Shown here: positions 17,169 to 26,709 of the stretch, in pieces
Position numbering within the stretch: the first letter of the stretch is position 1
How the letters are laid out: every line of letters begins with the position of its first letter
NCBI RefSeq assembly: GCF_002896855.1
Contig: NZ_CP021850.1
Location: forward strand, 521,665 to 585,664
Direction: 5' to 3'
Source of the DNA: Clostridium thermosuccinogenes
Lineage (GTDB): Bacteria > Bacillota > Clostridia > Acetivibrionales > DSM-5807
DNA length: 64,000 nt
Program-made: the position numbers and the translations under genes
Notes under the pieces: generated by a model
Told to the model about the DNA's origin: nothing
Seen by the model: only the letters and a program-made list of their open reading frames with translations
The model's database searches: none

Positions 17169-18114
17169 ATCGGTCATTGTTGAACTTTGTTGCGTAATCC
17201 AGGCGCATAAGAATATTTTGCTGGTAGTCGCCAAACTTTTCGCCAAAAATAGTAATGCCTCCGACGTTTTCCGCATCTTCGCTTATACCTATCCGCACGC
17301 TGATGTAGTTCCCGTTTTTGAGATTCAGCTGATCTATCGTAACGTCCGACGACTGTTTTTCATCGATGAAGGAACCCTGAGAATTAACCTTCCAGGTTTT
17401 CAGCAGCCCGTATTGTGTATTTGAATCCGGCCACCAGGGTGGATTGAGCCTTCCTCTGCGGCCCCCCAGATCACCCGGGCTGGTCCATGTTCCAACAGCA
17501 ATGCCGTTGATCCATACGGTAATATCGGATGGCCAATTATTGCGGTAGTTGGGAGCTTCCGAGCAAATTTCCATGGACAGCTCAATGGATAGAGGGTCGC
17601 TATGGTGAAGAATGCTGTTGGAGAACCTATATTCTACATACCCCTTGCTGAACCACAGGATTTGGGCATCGGTGCGACGAGCATTGTAGAATCCGCTGGG
17701 ATTGTCGTCCGTGTCTATATATGCCCTTTCGCTGGAAATGCCGCAGGTCGGATATATTTCACAATCCACGTAGTTTCCAATAGGCATATTAATGTAAAAG
17801 TGATTGTCGAGAGTGCCGTTATCCGGGTGAGCAAGATGCAAATTCAGCACATCGATTTTGCGGCTGCACAGCTTCATTGAGCCTCGAACACCAGGCTGCA
17901 ATTCCGTCCTTATGAGATCGGCCTCTTCCAGTATCCTTACATTCATGGCAGCGGTGGAAACAGGTAGATCGAGCTTCTCTGCGATTTCATTAATATTGAA
18001 GCTGCCATAATTCAATAATTCAATTATATCAATCCTGCTTTTTGACGAAAGTGCTTTTGCGACCGCAAGAAGTTTATTTCCGTCTTCTATACCGATAGTC
18101 AATTCTTTAGGCAA
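17167..18114 (-). CDS. ArsR-like winged-helix regulator with a large C-terminal domain
   Basis: A 315-residue protein. The N-terminal 75 residues form an ArsR-type winged helix (ALSSKSRIDIIELLNYGSFN, then the recognition region INEIAEKLDLPVSTAAMNVRILEEADL). The remaining 235 residues are a Trp- and Gly-rich, probably beta-sandwich domain (NWPSDITVWINGIAVGTW, RRGRLNPPWWPDSNTQYG) that could bind a sugar ligand. The best start is TTG at 18114: GGAGGG lies exactly 6 nt upstream, whereas the in-frame ATG at 18129 overlaps that site. The gene is divergent from the 21.5-kb uptake operon, and the palindrome TGTAATATTACA recurs in the shared intergenic region, so it is the likely local regulator. Ligand specificity is inference. 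Confidence 0.8.
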   Translation of the reverse strand: MPKELTIGIEDGNKLLAVAKALSSKSRIDIIELLNYGSFNINEIAEKLDLPVSTAAMNVRILEEADLIRTELQPGVRGSMKLCSRKIDVLNLHLAHPDNGTLDNHFYINMPIGNYVDCEIYPTCGISSERAYIDTDDNPSGFYNARRTDAQILWFSKGYVEYRFSNSILHHSDPLSIELSMEICSEAPNYRNNWPSDITVWINGIAVGTWTSPGDLGGRRGRLNPPWWPDSNTQYGLLKTWKVNSQGSFIDEKQSSDVTIDQLNLKNGNYISVRIGISEDAENVGGITIFGEKFGDYQQNILMRLDYATKFNNDR

Positions 18115-18193
18115 ATATAATCCCTCCATTTTGTACTTAATTATATTATAATAGAAAATTATGCAATAAATCAATAATATTAACGATAAAATA

Positions 18194-18205
18194 TGTAATA
18201 TTACA
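18194..18205. promoter_or_regulatory. Putative operator, perfect palindrome TGTAATATTACA
   Basis: A perfect 12-bp palindrome about 80 bp upstream of the regulator's start. Near-copies follow at 18214-18224 (AGAATATTACA), 18390-18400 (TGTAATATTCT) and 18501-18509 (AATATTACA), with a half-site near 18410 (TGTAATG). The recurrence on both sides of the operon promoter suggests binding by the divergent ArsR-like protein. Confidence 0.55.
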
Positions 18206-18310
18206 AAGAAATTAGAATATTACAATTATTATCAAGATAAAAGCAAAGTTCCTGCGAATGAGTAAGATACACTGTTTCGGACGATATTTATAAAAAATTA
18301 TAAATCCGTA

Positions 18311-18340
18311 TTGACAGATTATTGATACATATCATATAAT
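18311..18340 (+). promoter_or_regulatory. Promoter of the surface glycan-uptake operon
   Basis: TTGACA (18311-18316) and TATAAT (18335-18340) are both perfect, separated by 18 nt. The predicted start near 18347 leaves a leader of about 190 nt that holds three of the TGTAATATTACA-like sites. Confidence 0.75.
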
Positions 18341-18535
18341 AAAACTGTACTTAATTGGTCTTTATATTATAAATTATATACATAAATTTTGTAATATTCT
18401 AGTAGATTTTGTAATGTGTAAACAAAAGGAATAAATCATTCCTCTGTCTGAAATACTGATCGGTTAAACAAAACAGGTTTCTGAAACATTTAATAATAAA
18501 AATATTACATTATTATAAACTGGGGATGAGACAAA

Positions 18536-21469
18536 ATGACCGCTAAAAAATCACTCAGGTTTCCTATCAGGCTGTTGGCAAGTTTTGTTGTTTTCGTGTT
18601 ATGTATACCACTTCTTGCAGGATTGACAAACGCTGCTGAGCTTGATTCAATACGATCTGAGATACCTGATCTTGAAAAACTCTATCTTTCTTTACCAGGC
18701 ATCCCGGAGAATGACTACTATATTTATAAAAGAAAATATGAAGACAAAAAGTACAAAGGTGAGGTTATTACATATCCCATAGAAAAACTGGTGAGTGGAC
18801 GCCAACTGGAAAACGGCGGCATACTCATCCCTTATAATGAGACGGTGGAGCTGAAGCTGGATGTCTCGCAAGAGGGTACTTATTTGATCGGTTTTTACTA
18901 TTGTACCGCGGACGATAATATTCTGCCCTCCGGCATTTCCATGAAAGTCAATGGGGAGTATCCCTTCCCGGAGATGCAGAGGCTGTCGGTCAGCGATACC
19001 TGGGTTGTGGAAAGAGAAGGATTCCAGCTTGACCGCTATGGCAATGAAGTGGTACCTATGCCGGTGAAAAGGCACGAATGGAAGCACACCTACTTATATG
19101 GGGAAGACCGTCTTTACAGCACACCAATGAGCGTTTATCTGCAAGAAGGTACAAATACCCTCACCATAACATGCACGGAAGGCGATCTGATCATAGGGGA
19201 TATCACCCTTTCGCCCGAAAAGCAGCTTGATGGCTATACGGCAGCCGGCAAGCCGGACGGGGATAACATAATCGTGATTGAAGCCGAGCATATGGACAGA
19301 AGAAACAGTCCCAATATTCGTCCGGACAGCATATTTGACACGAATCTGACGCCCTACAGCTCTACCAAAAAAATATTGAACACCGTGGCCGACTACTCCT
19401 TCAAAGCCGGTGGCAACAGGATAGAGTATGATTTTGAGATTGAAGAAGAGGGTTATTATTATATAGGTTTTAATTACCGTCAGAGCACGAAGGCCAACTT
19501 TCCGGTATTCAGAAATATCTATATAGATGGAGAAATTCCGTATAAAGAGTTCCAAAGTATGGCGTTCCCGTATTCCACGAAATACACCCGCCTTGTGGCA
19601 GCTACGGAGGAAGGCGAAAAGATGGCGGTTTACCTGGACAAAGGCAAGCATACCATCGCTATTGAGGTGTCCTTGGATAATGTCCGGGATGCCATAAAGA
19701 TACTTACCCGGGTCGTGAATGAAATGAATGACATGGCTCTGGATATCGGAAAAATCACAGGCGGAAATACGGAAAAATTCAGGGATTTCGTATTGGAAGA
19801 TTTCGATTTTGATATAGAAAGCAAGCTTAACCAATGGACGGAAATAATTCTGGATGTATATGACGCACTGGCTGTTTACAATCCCGGAGTAAAAAACATC
19901 GGTGAGTTATCTTCATTGAAAGTTGCCGCCAGAACCTTGCAGCAGCTGGCTAAAGAGCCCAATGACCTGCCCAAGAAGCTGGATGCCTTTTCTCAGGGCC
20001 CCAGTTCTGCAAGACAAAGCCTTACGACTATGATTGAGCTGCTTAACCAGAGTCCTTTGGGTTTAGATAAGATATTCATTTTCCAGGATGAACATCAGCT
20101 TCCAAAGCCTATAGGCTTTTTTGAGAAGATAGTGGAAAATGTAAAACGCTTTTTCTATTCCTTCAAACAGCAGGAATATGCTCCTACATATGACGCAAAC
20201 TCAGAAAACCTGCAGGTATGGGTGAGCAGGCCAAGACAGTATCTTGAGATAATCCAGAGGATGGCCGACACCGATTTCAAGGAGAAGTACGGCATAAATG
20301 TGGATCTTTCCATAATGCCGGATCAAAACAAACTGATCCTTTCCAACGCCTCGGGAAAATCTCCGGATATAGCCATGTCAATAGCATCAGGAATAACTTA
20401 TGATCTGGCAGTCCGCGGCGTATTGGCTGATATGAGGCAGTTTGACAATTTTAAGGAAGTAGCCAGAAGGTTTGCTCCGGGCATGCTGATTCCCGGCGTT
20501 TCTGAAAATGGGCTGTATGCTATTCCTGAAACCTTCAACTTCTGGGTGCTTTATTACAGGAAGGATATACTGGATTCCATGGGTCTTGAAGTGCCCGATA
20601 CCATGGAAGAAGTCCGCCAGATGCTGCCTCAGCTGCAGCGAAGAGGGCTGAACTTTAACAGTCATGTCTCCAATTTTATCGGTTCAAAGCCTTTTGCGGC
20701 TACAATACCTTTTATATATCAAAATGGAGGCCGGCTATTTGATGAAGATACGATGAAAAGCAGCTTGGATTCCAAAGAGGTTCTCAACGGAATGACAATG
20801 CTTACGGAAAATTACACCATATATAATATGCCCTATGAAGTGCAGAGCTTTTATCAAAGCTTCAGGGATGGAAGGATTCCGATTGGTATTTCCGATTATG
20901 GCATGTTCAATCTGCTGACCAATGCTGCTCCGGAAATTAAAGGGCTATGGGATGTAGCACCCTACCCGGGTGTGAAGGATGAGAACGGAGAAGTGCAGCG
21001 CTGGACTTTGGGGTCGGCGGAGAGCTGCGTGATATTTGAAAGCAGTGACAAAAAGGAAGAAGCATGGAAATTCCTCGACTGGTGGACATCTACCGAAGTT
21101 CAGACTGAATTTGCGTATACGCTCCAGTCCACCCTGGGAAATGAGTACTTGTGGAATTCCTCTAATCTGGAAGCGATGAAAAATACACCTTGGATTCGCA
21201 AACATGAGGCAATCCTCGAACAGGTTCAATGGACCCGGGAGCCTCCAAGAATCCTGGGGGGATACATGATAGAAAGAGAGCTTAGCAATGTCATCACCTC
21301 AGTGGTGATGGAAGGAGAAAATGTCCGTTCGGCTATGGATGAGGCAATAAAACGGATAAACCGGGAGATCAACAGGAAGCTGGAGGAGTTTGGATATATA
21401 GTCAACGGTGAAGTTGTAAAACCGTTTGTCGTACCGGATATAGATACTGTAAGGGAGTGGGTGGAGTAA
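18536..21469 (+). CDS. Solute-binding protein fused to two N-terminal carbohydrate-binding-like domains
   Basis: A 977-residue exported protein. A signal peptide ends near Ala33 (GLTNA), with no lipobox cysteine, unusual for a Gram-positive binding protein. Two beta-sandwich domains follow (about 65-230 and 245-395); the second begins [12 protein letters not shown], like CBM35/CBM6-type modules. A helical linker (about 400-545) leads to a family 1 extracellular solute-binding domain (about 556-965) with [20 protein letters not shown] and [17 protein letters not shown]. It should capture long sugars at the wall and pass them to the permeases. The ATG follows GGGGATGAG. It is the first gene of the operon, and the permease start follows its stop by 1 nt. 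How it is retained at the membrane is not evident. Confidence 0.85.
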   Translation: MTAKKSLRFPIRLLASFVVFVLCIPLLAGLTNAAELDSIRSEIPDLEKLYLSLPGIPENDYYIYKRKYEDKKYKGEVITYPIEKLVSGRQLENGGILIPYNETVELKLDVSQEGTYLIGFYYCTADDNILPSGISMKVNGEYPFPEMQRLSVSDTWVVEREGFQLDRYGNEVVPMPVKRHEWKHTYLYGEDRLYSTPMSVYLQEGTNTLTITCTEGDLIIGDITLSPEKQLDGYTAAGKPDGDNIIVIEAEHMDRRNSPNIRPDSIFDTNLTPYSSTKKILNTVADYSFKAGGNRIEYDFEIEEEGYYYIGFNYRQSTKANFPVFRNIYIDGEIPYKEFQSMAFPYSTKYTRLVAATEEGEKMAVYLDKGKHTIAIEVSLDNVRDAIKILTRVVNEMNDMALDIGKITGGNTEKFRDFVLEDFDFDIESKLNQWTEIILDVYDALAVYNPGVKNIGELSSLKVAARTLQQLAKEPNDLPKKLDAFSQGPSSARQSLTTMIELLNQSPLGLDKIFIFQDEHQLPKPIGFFEKIVENVKRFFYSFKQQEYAPTYDANSENLQVWVSRPRQYLEIIQRMADTDFKEKYGINVDLSIMPDQNKLILSNASGKSPDIAMSIASGITYDLAVRGVLADMRQFDNFKEVARRFAPGMLIPGVSENGLYAIPETFNFWVLYYRKDILDSMGLEVPDTMEEVRQMLPQLQRRGLNFNSHVSNFIGSKPFAATIPFIYQNGGRLFDEDTMKSSLDSKEVLNGMTMLTENYTIYNMPYEVQSFYQSFRDGRIPIGISDYGMFNLLTNAAPEIKGLWDVAPYPGVKDENGEVQRWTLGSAESCVIFESSDKKEEAWKFLDWWTSTEVQTEFAYTLQSTLGNEYLWNSSNLEAMKNTPWIRKHEAILEQVQWTREPPRILGGYMIERELSNVITSVVMEGENVRSAMDEAIKRINREINRKLEEFGYIVNGEVVKPFVVPDIDTVREWVE

Positions 21470-21470
21470 A

Positions 21471-22415
21471 TTGAAAAGCGATTTGACGATTTCTACCAGA
21501 AAAGCCGAAAAACCAAATACAGCCCTGCGGAAGCCAGGGTTCCGTATAAATCCGGCGTTAGTGTTTTTACTGCCTTACGGAGTGCTTTTTACGGTGTTTA
21601 TAGTTATACCAGTCACACTGGCAATGGCTTTGTCCTTTACCAATTTCAATGCCGTGCAGTTTCCCCGGCTGACTTACTTTCTGAATTATATCAACCTGCT
21701 TACGCAGGATGCCATTTTTATGCAATACGTGCTTCCCAATACCTTGATATTTGCCTTGGTTGTCGGACCATGCGGATACATACTCTCATTTTTCCTGGCC
21801 TGGTCGCTGAGTCAGATAAGCAAGGTACCAAGGACAATACTGGCTCTTATCATCTACTCTCCGTCCATGACATCCGGCGTTACCATGGCGGTTATCTGGA
21901 GAATAATTTTCAGCGGCGACAGGATGGGTTACTTGAATAATCTTTTGCTGAGCCTGGGATGGATATCGGAGCCTATACAATTCTTACAGTCTCCTGACTT
22001 TCTCATGCCGATTATGATAATCGTCGCGCTATGGGGAAGCATGGGTGTCGGATTCCTGGCAATGCTGGCAGGAGTGCTGAACTATGATGTCAGTATTTAT
22101 GAAGCAGCCAGTATAGACGGCATACGCAACCGGTTCCAGGAGGTATTCTACATTACCATTCCGATGATGAAGCCCCAGATGCTGTTTGGTGCGGTGATGT
22201 CGGTGGTGAATACCTTTCAGGTCGGCAGCATCGGTGTGGCTTTGAGCGGTACCAATCCCACCCCCCAATATGCAGGACAGCTTATAGTCAATCATATTGA
22301 GGATTATGGTTTTATCAGGTATGAGATGGGATATGCTTCCGCTGTTTCGGTGGTGCTGCTGTGTATTATCTACGGAACATCCAGGTTTGCGAGAAGACTA
22401 TTTCGGGAGGGTTAA
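21471..22415 (+). CDS. Carbohydrate ABC transporter permease (MalF/UgpA type), first of four in the operon
   Basis: A 314-residue membrane protein with six predicted helices; the first lies at about 31-53 ([20 protein letters not shown]). The EAA loop is [18 protein letters not shown]. It is one half of a CUT1-type sugar channel. It starts at TTG 21471, one base after the preceding stop, with GGTGGAG upstream, so translation is coupled to the CBM-fused binding protein; that coupling suggests the two work together. Its MalG-type partner is not adjacent and may be the permease at 32125 or 27651. Confidence 0.88.
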   Translation: MKSDLTISTRKAEKPNTALRKPGFRINPALVFLLPYGVLFTVFIVIPVTLAMALSFTNFNAVQFPRLTYFLNYINLLTQDAIFMQYVLPNTLIFALVVGPCGYILSFFLAWSLSQISKVPRTILALIIYSPSMTSGVTMAVIWRIIFSGDRMGYLNNLLLSLGWISEPIQFLQSPDFLMPIMIIVALWGSMGVGFLAMLAGVLNYDVSIYEAASIDGIRNRFQEVFYITIPMMKPQMLFGAVMSVVNTFQVGSIGVALSGTNPTPQYAGQLIVNHIEDYGFIRYEMGYASAVSVVLLCIIYGTSRFARRLFREG

Positions 22416-22420
22416 TTCCC

Positions 22421-24466
22421 ATGAATAAAATTAGGGCTAAATCCAGATTTATAACTGCATTGCTCGCCTTTGGAATAGTGTTGTCATGCATCGGTATGGC
22501 TGCTCATGCTGCCAGTGCTCCTTATACCACATTGACGGAGGACTACAGAGGGAGGCTCGTAAGCAGCCAGGATGGCTACCTGCCGTTGAATACCATTACA
22601 AAGGTCGGAGATTATGAATTCAACAAGGCATTGGATATTTTCATTGATGATGATGACATCCTGTATATCGCTGACACCGGCAACGGGAGGATTATTGTCA
22701 GCACTCTGGAAGGGGAATTGATTTCCGTAATCGGTGAAGGCATCCTGACTGCCCCCAGCGGAATTTTTGTGGATCGTGAAGGAAACATTTATGCGGCTGA
22801 TCCCAGAAAGGAAAAGGTCTTCGTTTTCTCCCCCGATGGAGAATTAATACGCGAATATACAAAACCTGAAGGCTCTCTTTATGGCAAAAACAATCGTTTC
22901 GTACCTCAGAAGCTGGTGGTTGATGCTGCGGGAAGCTTATATGTCATATCCGAGGGAAATACAAACGGTATCGCCCAGTTGAGCAAGCAGGGAGAGTTTC
23001 TTGGATATTTCGGAGCCAATTATACTCCGCTTTTTATCCATGAAATAATCAGAAGGCTTACCTTTACAAAAGAGCAGAGGGAACAGCTTAAGCTAAATGT
23101 GCCTCCGTCCCCTAAAAACCTTACCATAGATGATAGGGGACTGGTGTATACCGTCACCCAGGGAGCTGGCACAAAAGGGTTGAAAAAGTTCAACATGGCC
23201 GGCATAAACATGCTGGACGATACCCTGCCGGACGAAAATATTACCGATGTGGCCATAGGGCAGATTGAGAACATTTTTGTAGTTTCCACCGAGGGATATA
23301 TTTACGAGTACTCCAGGGAGGGAGACCTGTTGTTCCTGTTCGGTGGCAGGGATGACGGTAAAAACCGCAGCGGTTTGTTCGTATCGGCTGCCGCTATTGA
23401 TGTGGACAAATCCGGACATTTGTATGTACTGGACACGGAAAGCAACAAGATTCAGATATTTGAAAAAACCGAGTATGCCAGCATAGTACATGAAGCTCTG
23501 AACCTCTATCAAGAAGGATATTATATTGAAAGCAAGGACCCCTGGGAGGAAGTGCTCCGTCAAAACAGCCTTTTTGACTATGCTTACAGGGGAATAGGGC
23601 AGGCTCATTACAAGCTGGAAAATTATGAACAGTCCCTTGCCGCTTTCAGGCTGGGAGGAGATAAGGCAGGATATTCCTCCTCCTTCTGGGAGGTAAGAAA
23701 CATATTCCTGAAGAATAACATGCTGAAAATTTTCCTTTTCCTGGTGCTGATATGGCTTGTTGTCAAGACTGTCAGGTTGCTTAACAGCATGTTTGGTTTG
23801 CTGGTACCGGTACAAAAGGCAATAGCCTCCTTCAGGGAAGTGTCGGTAGTACGTGAGCTGAGGTTTGTGTACTACGTGCCCAAAAACCCGGCAGACGCCT
23901 ATTACGGTATAAAAAGGGAAGGCAAGGTCTCAATATTGTCGTCCACCATATTGTATATCATCTTCTTTGTCATATACCTTGCTGATAAGTATTTTTCGGG
24001 ATTCCTTTTCAAAAAGGTGGCGGAAGGGCATTATGAACTGGCGACGGATATAGCCTCCGTATTTGGAGTTATTGGACTTTTTATCATCTGCAACAACCTC
24101 ATATCCTCCATCAGGGATGGTGAGGGGAAGCTTCGTGATATATACTGCTCCCTGGCTTATTCCATAATGCCGTATATATTTCTGAAGCCTGTGGCGATTG
24201 TATTGAGCCATGTGCTGACTTACAACGAAGCCTTTATCATAAATTTGATTAATATTGTGATCTATGCTTCCATAGCTGTACTGATTATTGTGATGATCAA
24301 GGAGATCCAAAATTATTCCCTCCGGGAGACTTTCAAGAATATCGCATTAACGTTGTTCACCATGTTGATTTTCGTCATCAGTGCAGTAGTTATTGTGGCT
24401 TTGGTCAATCAGGTAGTTGATTTTATTCTGTCCATCGCAAAAGAGGTGAATTATCGTGTCTCGTAA
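22421..24466 (+). CDS. NHL-repeat / TPR / Yip1-domain membrane protein
   Basis: A 681-residue protein with a signal peptide (cleavage near residue 28-31, AHAAS). An extracellular NHL-type beta-propeller follows (about 55-350) with repeats such as ALDIFIDDDDILYIADTGNGR, GIFVDREGNIYAADPRKEK and AIDVDKSGHLYVLDTESNK. Next come a short TPR-like segment (ALNLYQEGYYIESKDPWEEV, AYRGIGQAHYKLENYEQSL), a membrane helix near 435-455, and a C-terminal Yip1-like domain of about five helices. GGGAGGG lies 9 nt before the ATG at 22421; the permease ends 5 nt upstream. It overlaps the next gene by 11 nt. No function is established; its position inside a sugar-importer operon suggests a structural or sensing role at the cell surface. 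Confidence 0.8.
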   Translation: MNKIRAKSRFITALLAFGIVLSCIGMAAHAASAPYTTLTEDYRGRLVSSQDGYLPLNTITKVGDYEFNKALDIFIDDDDILYIADTGNGRIIVSTLEGELISVIGEGILTAPSGIFVDREGNIYAADPRKEKVFVFSPDGELIREYTKPEGSLYGKNNRFVPQKLVVDAAGSLYVISEGNTNGIAQLSKQGEFLGYFGANYTPLFIHEIIRRLTFTKEQREQLKLNVPPSPKNLTIDDRGLVYTVTQGAGTKGLKKFNMAGINMLDDTLPDENITDVAIGQIENIFVVSTEGYIYEYSREGDLLFLFGGRDDGKNRSGLFVSAAAIDVDKSGHLYVLDTESNKIQIFEKTEYASIVHEALNLYQEGYYIESKDPWEEVLRQNSLFDYAYRGIGQAHYKLENYEQSLAAFRLGGDKAGYSSSFWEVRNIFLKNNMLKIFLFLVLIWLVVKTVRLLNSMFGLLVPVQKAIASFREVSVVRELRFVYYVPKNPADAYYGIKREGKVSILSSTILYIIFFVIYLADKYFSGFLFKKVAEGHYELATDIASVFGVIGLFIICNNLISSIRDGEGKLRDIYCSLAYSIMPYIFLKPVAIVLSHVLTYNEAFIINLINIVIYASIAVLIIVMIKEIQNYSLRETFKNIALTLFTMLIFVISAVVIVALVNQVVDFILSIAKEVNYRVS

Positions 24467-26708
24467 AAGGATAGGGGTTCGTGCAATGAGTATCGTGGTA
24501 TCTGCAGTTGTTATAGCTCTGGTTGCCGTTTTGGCTGTTTTGGTTTATGTGACCACCAGAAATGCAGTTACCACCGGAAAGAGCGTGTCCGCCAAGGATT
24601 TTTCCCTTTTGGATACCAGCCTTCTTTCCCGCAATATTTCGGATAAACCTTACATAGCAGCTGAAAATGACAGGCTGCAGATGATATTGGATCCTGTTTC
24701 CCTGGGAATAACCCTCGTGGATAAGGCTTCCGGGGAAAGGCTGGAATCCGTACATGGCACCGAGGAGGATAAGTTGAATGCATCCTGGAAAGGGTTTCTC
24801 GGTTCCGGTGTATCGATAGAATTTTTCAATGGGGATTCACCTTCTTTGGAGCGGGCTGATATGTTCAACCACAAGCCTGAGGTTTATATAGAAAACAGGG
24901 ATGATGGTTTCAAAGCCACTATTGTGTATGAAAAACTCAAGATTGCACTGGACGTCATTGCAGAGCTTACGGAAGACGGGATGAAAGTTACCGTTCCGGC
25001 TGACAGCATTTATGAGGGAGAGCAGTACCGGCTTGCCTCCGTGTATTTGTATCCTTTCATGGGAGCAACCCGATTGGGGGAAGAAAAAGGCTATATGCTG
25101 CTGCCGGAGGGATCAGGAGCCCTTATCGACCTGGAGGATAATAAAGGACGGTTCCGTGCGCCGTATTCCAAGAAAGTGTACGGGGACAATATAGCTGTCG
25201 ATCGGGAGATATCGCAGCAGTACAACCGTCCGAACGTCAAAGCGCCGGAGCAGATCATCATGCCGATTTTTGGAATGGCGCATACCGACAGGAAGATCGC
25301 TTTGCTGGGTATCGCAGAAGAAGGGAAATATAACTGCCAGTTACTGGCATATCCCAACGGTGTCTCAACAAATTATAACTGGATTACAATTAAATATTTG
25401 TACCGTGAGGACTACATTACACAGGTTTCCAGAAGCAGCGGCATACGTGCGGCGCCAAAAGAAGGAGACTTCCGCGATGTAGGGGTAAAATTTACGGTGC
25501 TCACAGGTGAAAAAGCAAATTACTCCGGAATGGCTGAAGCATACCGGAATTATCTGGTGGATAACGGGATAATTGAAAAAAAGAATACTGATTACAATAT
25601 AAGGCTGGACTTTTTAGGGGCTGAGAGCAAAGAGTGGATTGTGATGAAAACCATAGTGCCCATGACTACCATTTCACAGATGGAGACAATGCTAAAAGAG
25701 CTCATGGAGTACGGTGTAAAGGATATTTTGCCCACCTACATGGGATGGCAGAAAGGAGGCCTTTCTCTCAGCTATGGTGACAACGGATATAAGGTGGAAG
25801 AAAAGCTTGGCAGCTTGAGGCAACTGGACACCCTGGCCAAAGAGCTTAAGGATCAGGGTATAAATTTAATGCTGTACCAGGATTTTCTCCTGGCCAATAC
25901 TTCCCGGAATTATGACACCCAGTCGGACATTGTAAAGAATTTGAGCAAAAATCTGGCCAAGAAGCTGACCAATAAGCGTTTATACCCTTACTACTATTAT
26001 CTGACACCTAAACGCTCCCTGTCCGATGCCCGGAAATATATTGAAAAGTTTGAGGGTACGGATTTGAAGGGCATCACTTTTGGGTCTGTCGCCAACACAT
26101 TGTTTTCATACTTTTCCGGCGGAAACATATACAGCCGTCAGGAAACTAAAAAAGCGGCGGACACCATGATGGAGGGCTTCGGAGAGTTTAGCAAGGCCAT
26201 GATCCAACCCTTTGACTACATGTGGAAATATGCGGATTACTACTTTGATATACCGCTTTATGCGTCCAACTACAATTATGTGAGCAGAGAAATACCGTTT
26301 TTGCCCATGGTACTCAAAGGATATATGCCCTACTATGCCGATTATGCCAACTTTGAACCCAATAAAAACAGCTTCCTGCTGAAAATGGTGGAGTATGGAG
26401 CATATCCCTCCTTCATTCTGACATGGGAAGAGTCGTCGGAATTGAAGGATACCAATTCATCGGACATATTTACGTCAAATTATGATGACTTTAAGTCCAT
26501 GGTGGTGGAGTATTACAACCTGCTTAAGGAGATAAGCGATAAAACCGACGGAACTGCAATAACAAGGCATGATATAATTGCGGACGACGTCGTAAAGGTT
26601 CAGTATGAGAACGGAGTGGAGATTTTAATAAATTATTCCAACCGGGAATTTGAATACAAACAAGATATGATTGCTCCGCAGTCATATAAGGTATATGAGG
26701 TGAATTAG
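24456..26708 (+). CDS. Membrane-anchored DUF5696-like protein
   Basis: A 750-residue protein with one N-terminal membrane helix (about 11-33) and a large predicted extracellular part. It starts at GTG 24456 behind AAAAGAGGTG, overlapping the preceding gene by 11 nt, so the two are translationally coupled. The ectodomain is rich in aromatic residues and has a barrel-like middle part (DILPTYMGWQKGGLS, GINLMLYQDFLLANTSRNYD, PFDYMWKYADYYF) that could be a glycosidase-like fold, but no catalytic pair can be assigned. I recognise it as the DUF5696 type seen beside sugar permeases in Paenibacillus and Clostridia; its function is unknown. Extracellular glycan binding or cleavage is inference. Confidence 0.68.
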   Translation: MSRKRIGVRAMSIVVSAVVIALVAVLAVLVYVTTRNAVTTGKSVSAKDFSLLDTSLLSRNISDKPYIAAENDRLQMILDPVSLGITLVDKASGERLESVHGTEEDKLNASWKGFLGSGVSIEFFNGDSPSLERADMFNHKPEVYIENRDDGFKATIVYEKLKIALDVIAELTEDGMKVTVPADSIYEGEQYRLASVYLYPFMGATRLGEEKGYMLLPEGSGALIDLEDNKGRFRAPYSKKVYGDNIAVDREISQQYNRPNVKAPEQIIMPIFGMAHTDRKIALLGIAEEGKYNCQLLAYPNGVSTNYNWITIKYLYREDYITQVSRSSGIRAAPKEGDFRDVGVKFTVLTGEKANYSGMAEAYRNYLVDNGIIEKKNTDYNIRLDFLGAESKEWIVMKTIVPMTTISQMETMLKELMEYGVKDILPTYMGWQKGGLSLSYGDNGYKVEEKLGSLRQLDTLAKELKDQGINLMLYQDFLLANTSRNYDTQSDIVKNLSKNLAKKLTNKRLYPYYYYLTPKRSLSDARKYIEKFEGTDLKGITFGSVANTLFSYFSGGNIYSRQETKKAADTMMEGFGEFSKAMIQPFDYMWKYADYYFDIPLYASNYNYVSREIPFLPMVLKGYMPYYADYANFEPNKNSFLLKMVEYGAYPSFILTWEESSELKDTNSSDIFTSNYDDFKSMVVEYYNLLKEISDKTDGTAITRHDIIADDVVKVQYENGVEILINYSNREFEYKQDMIAPQSYKVYEVN

Positions 26709-26709
26709 G

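Noticed and set aside
23093-23815. 240-codon minus-strand frame inside the NHL-Yip1 gene
   Set aside because: Antisense to a gene with NHL repeats and a coupled start; no ribosome site or family features.
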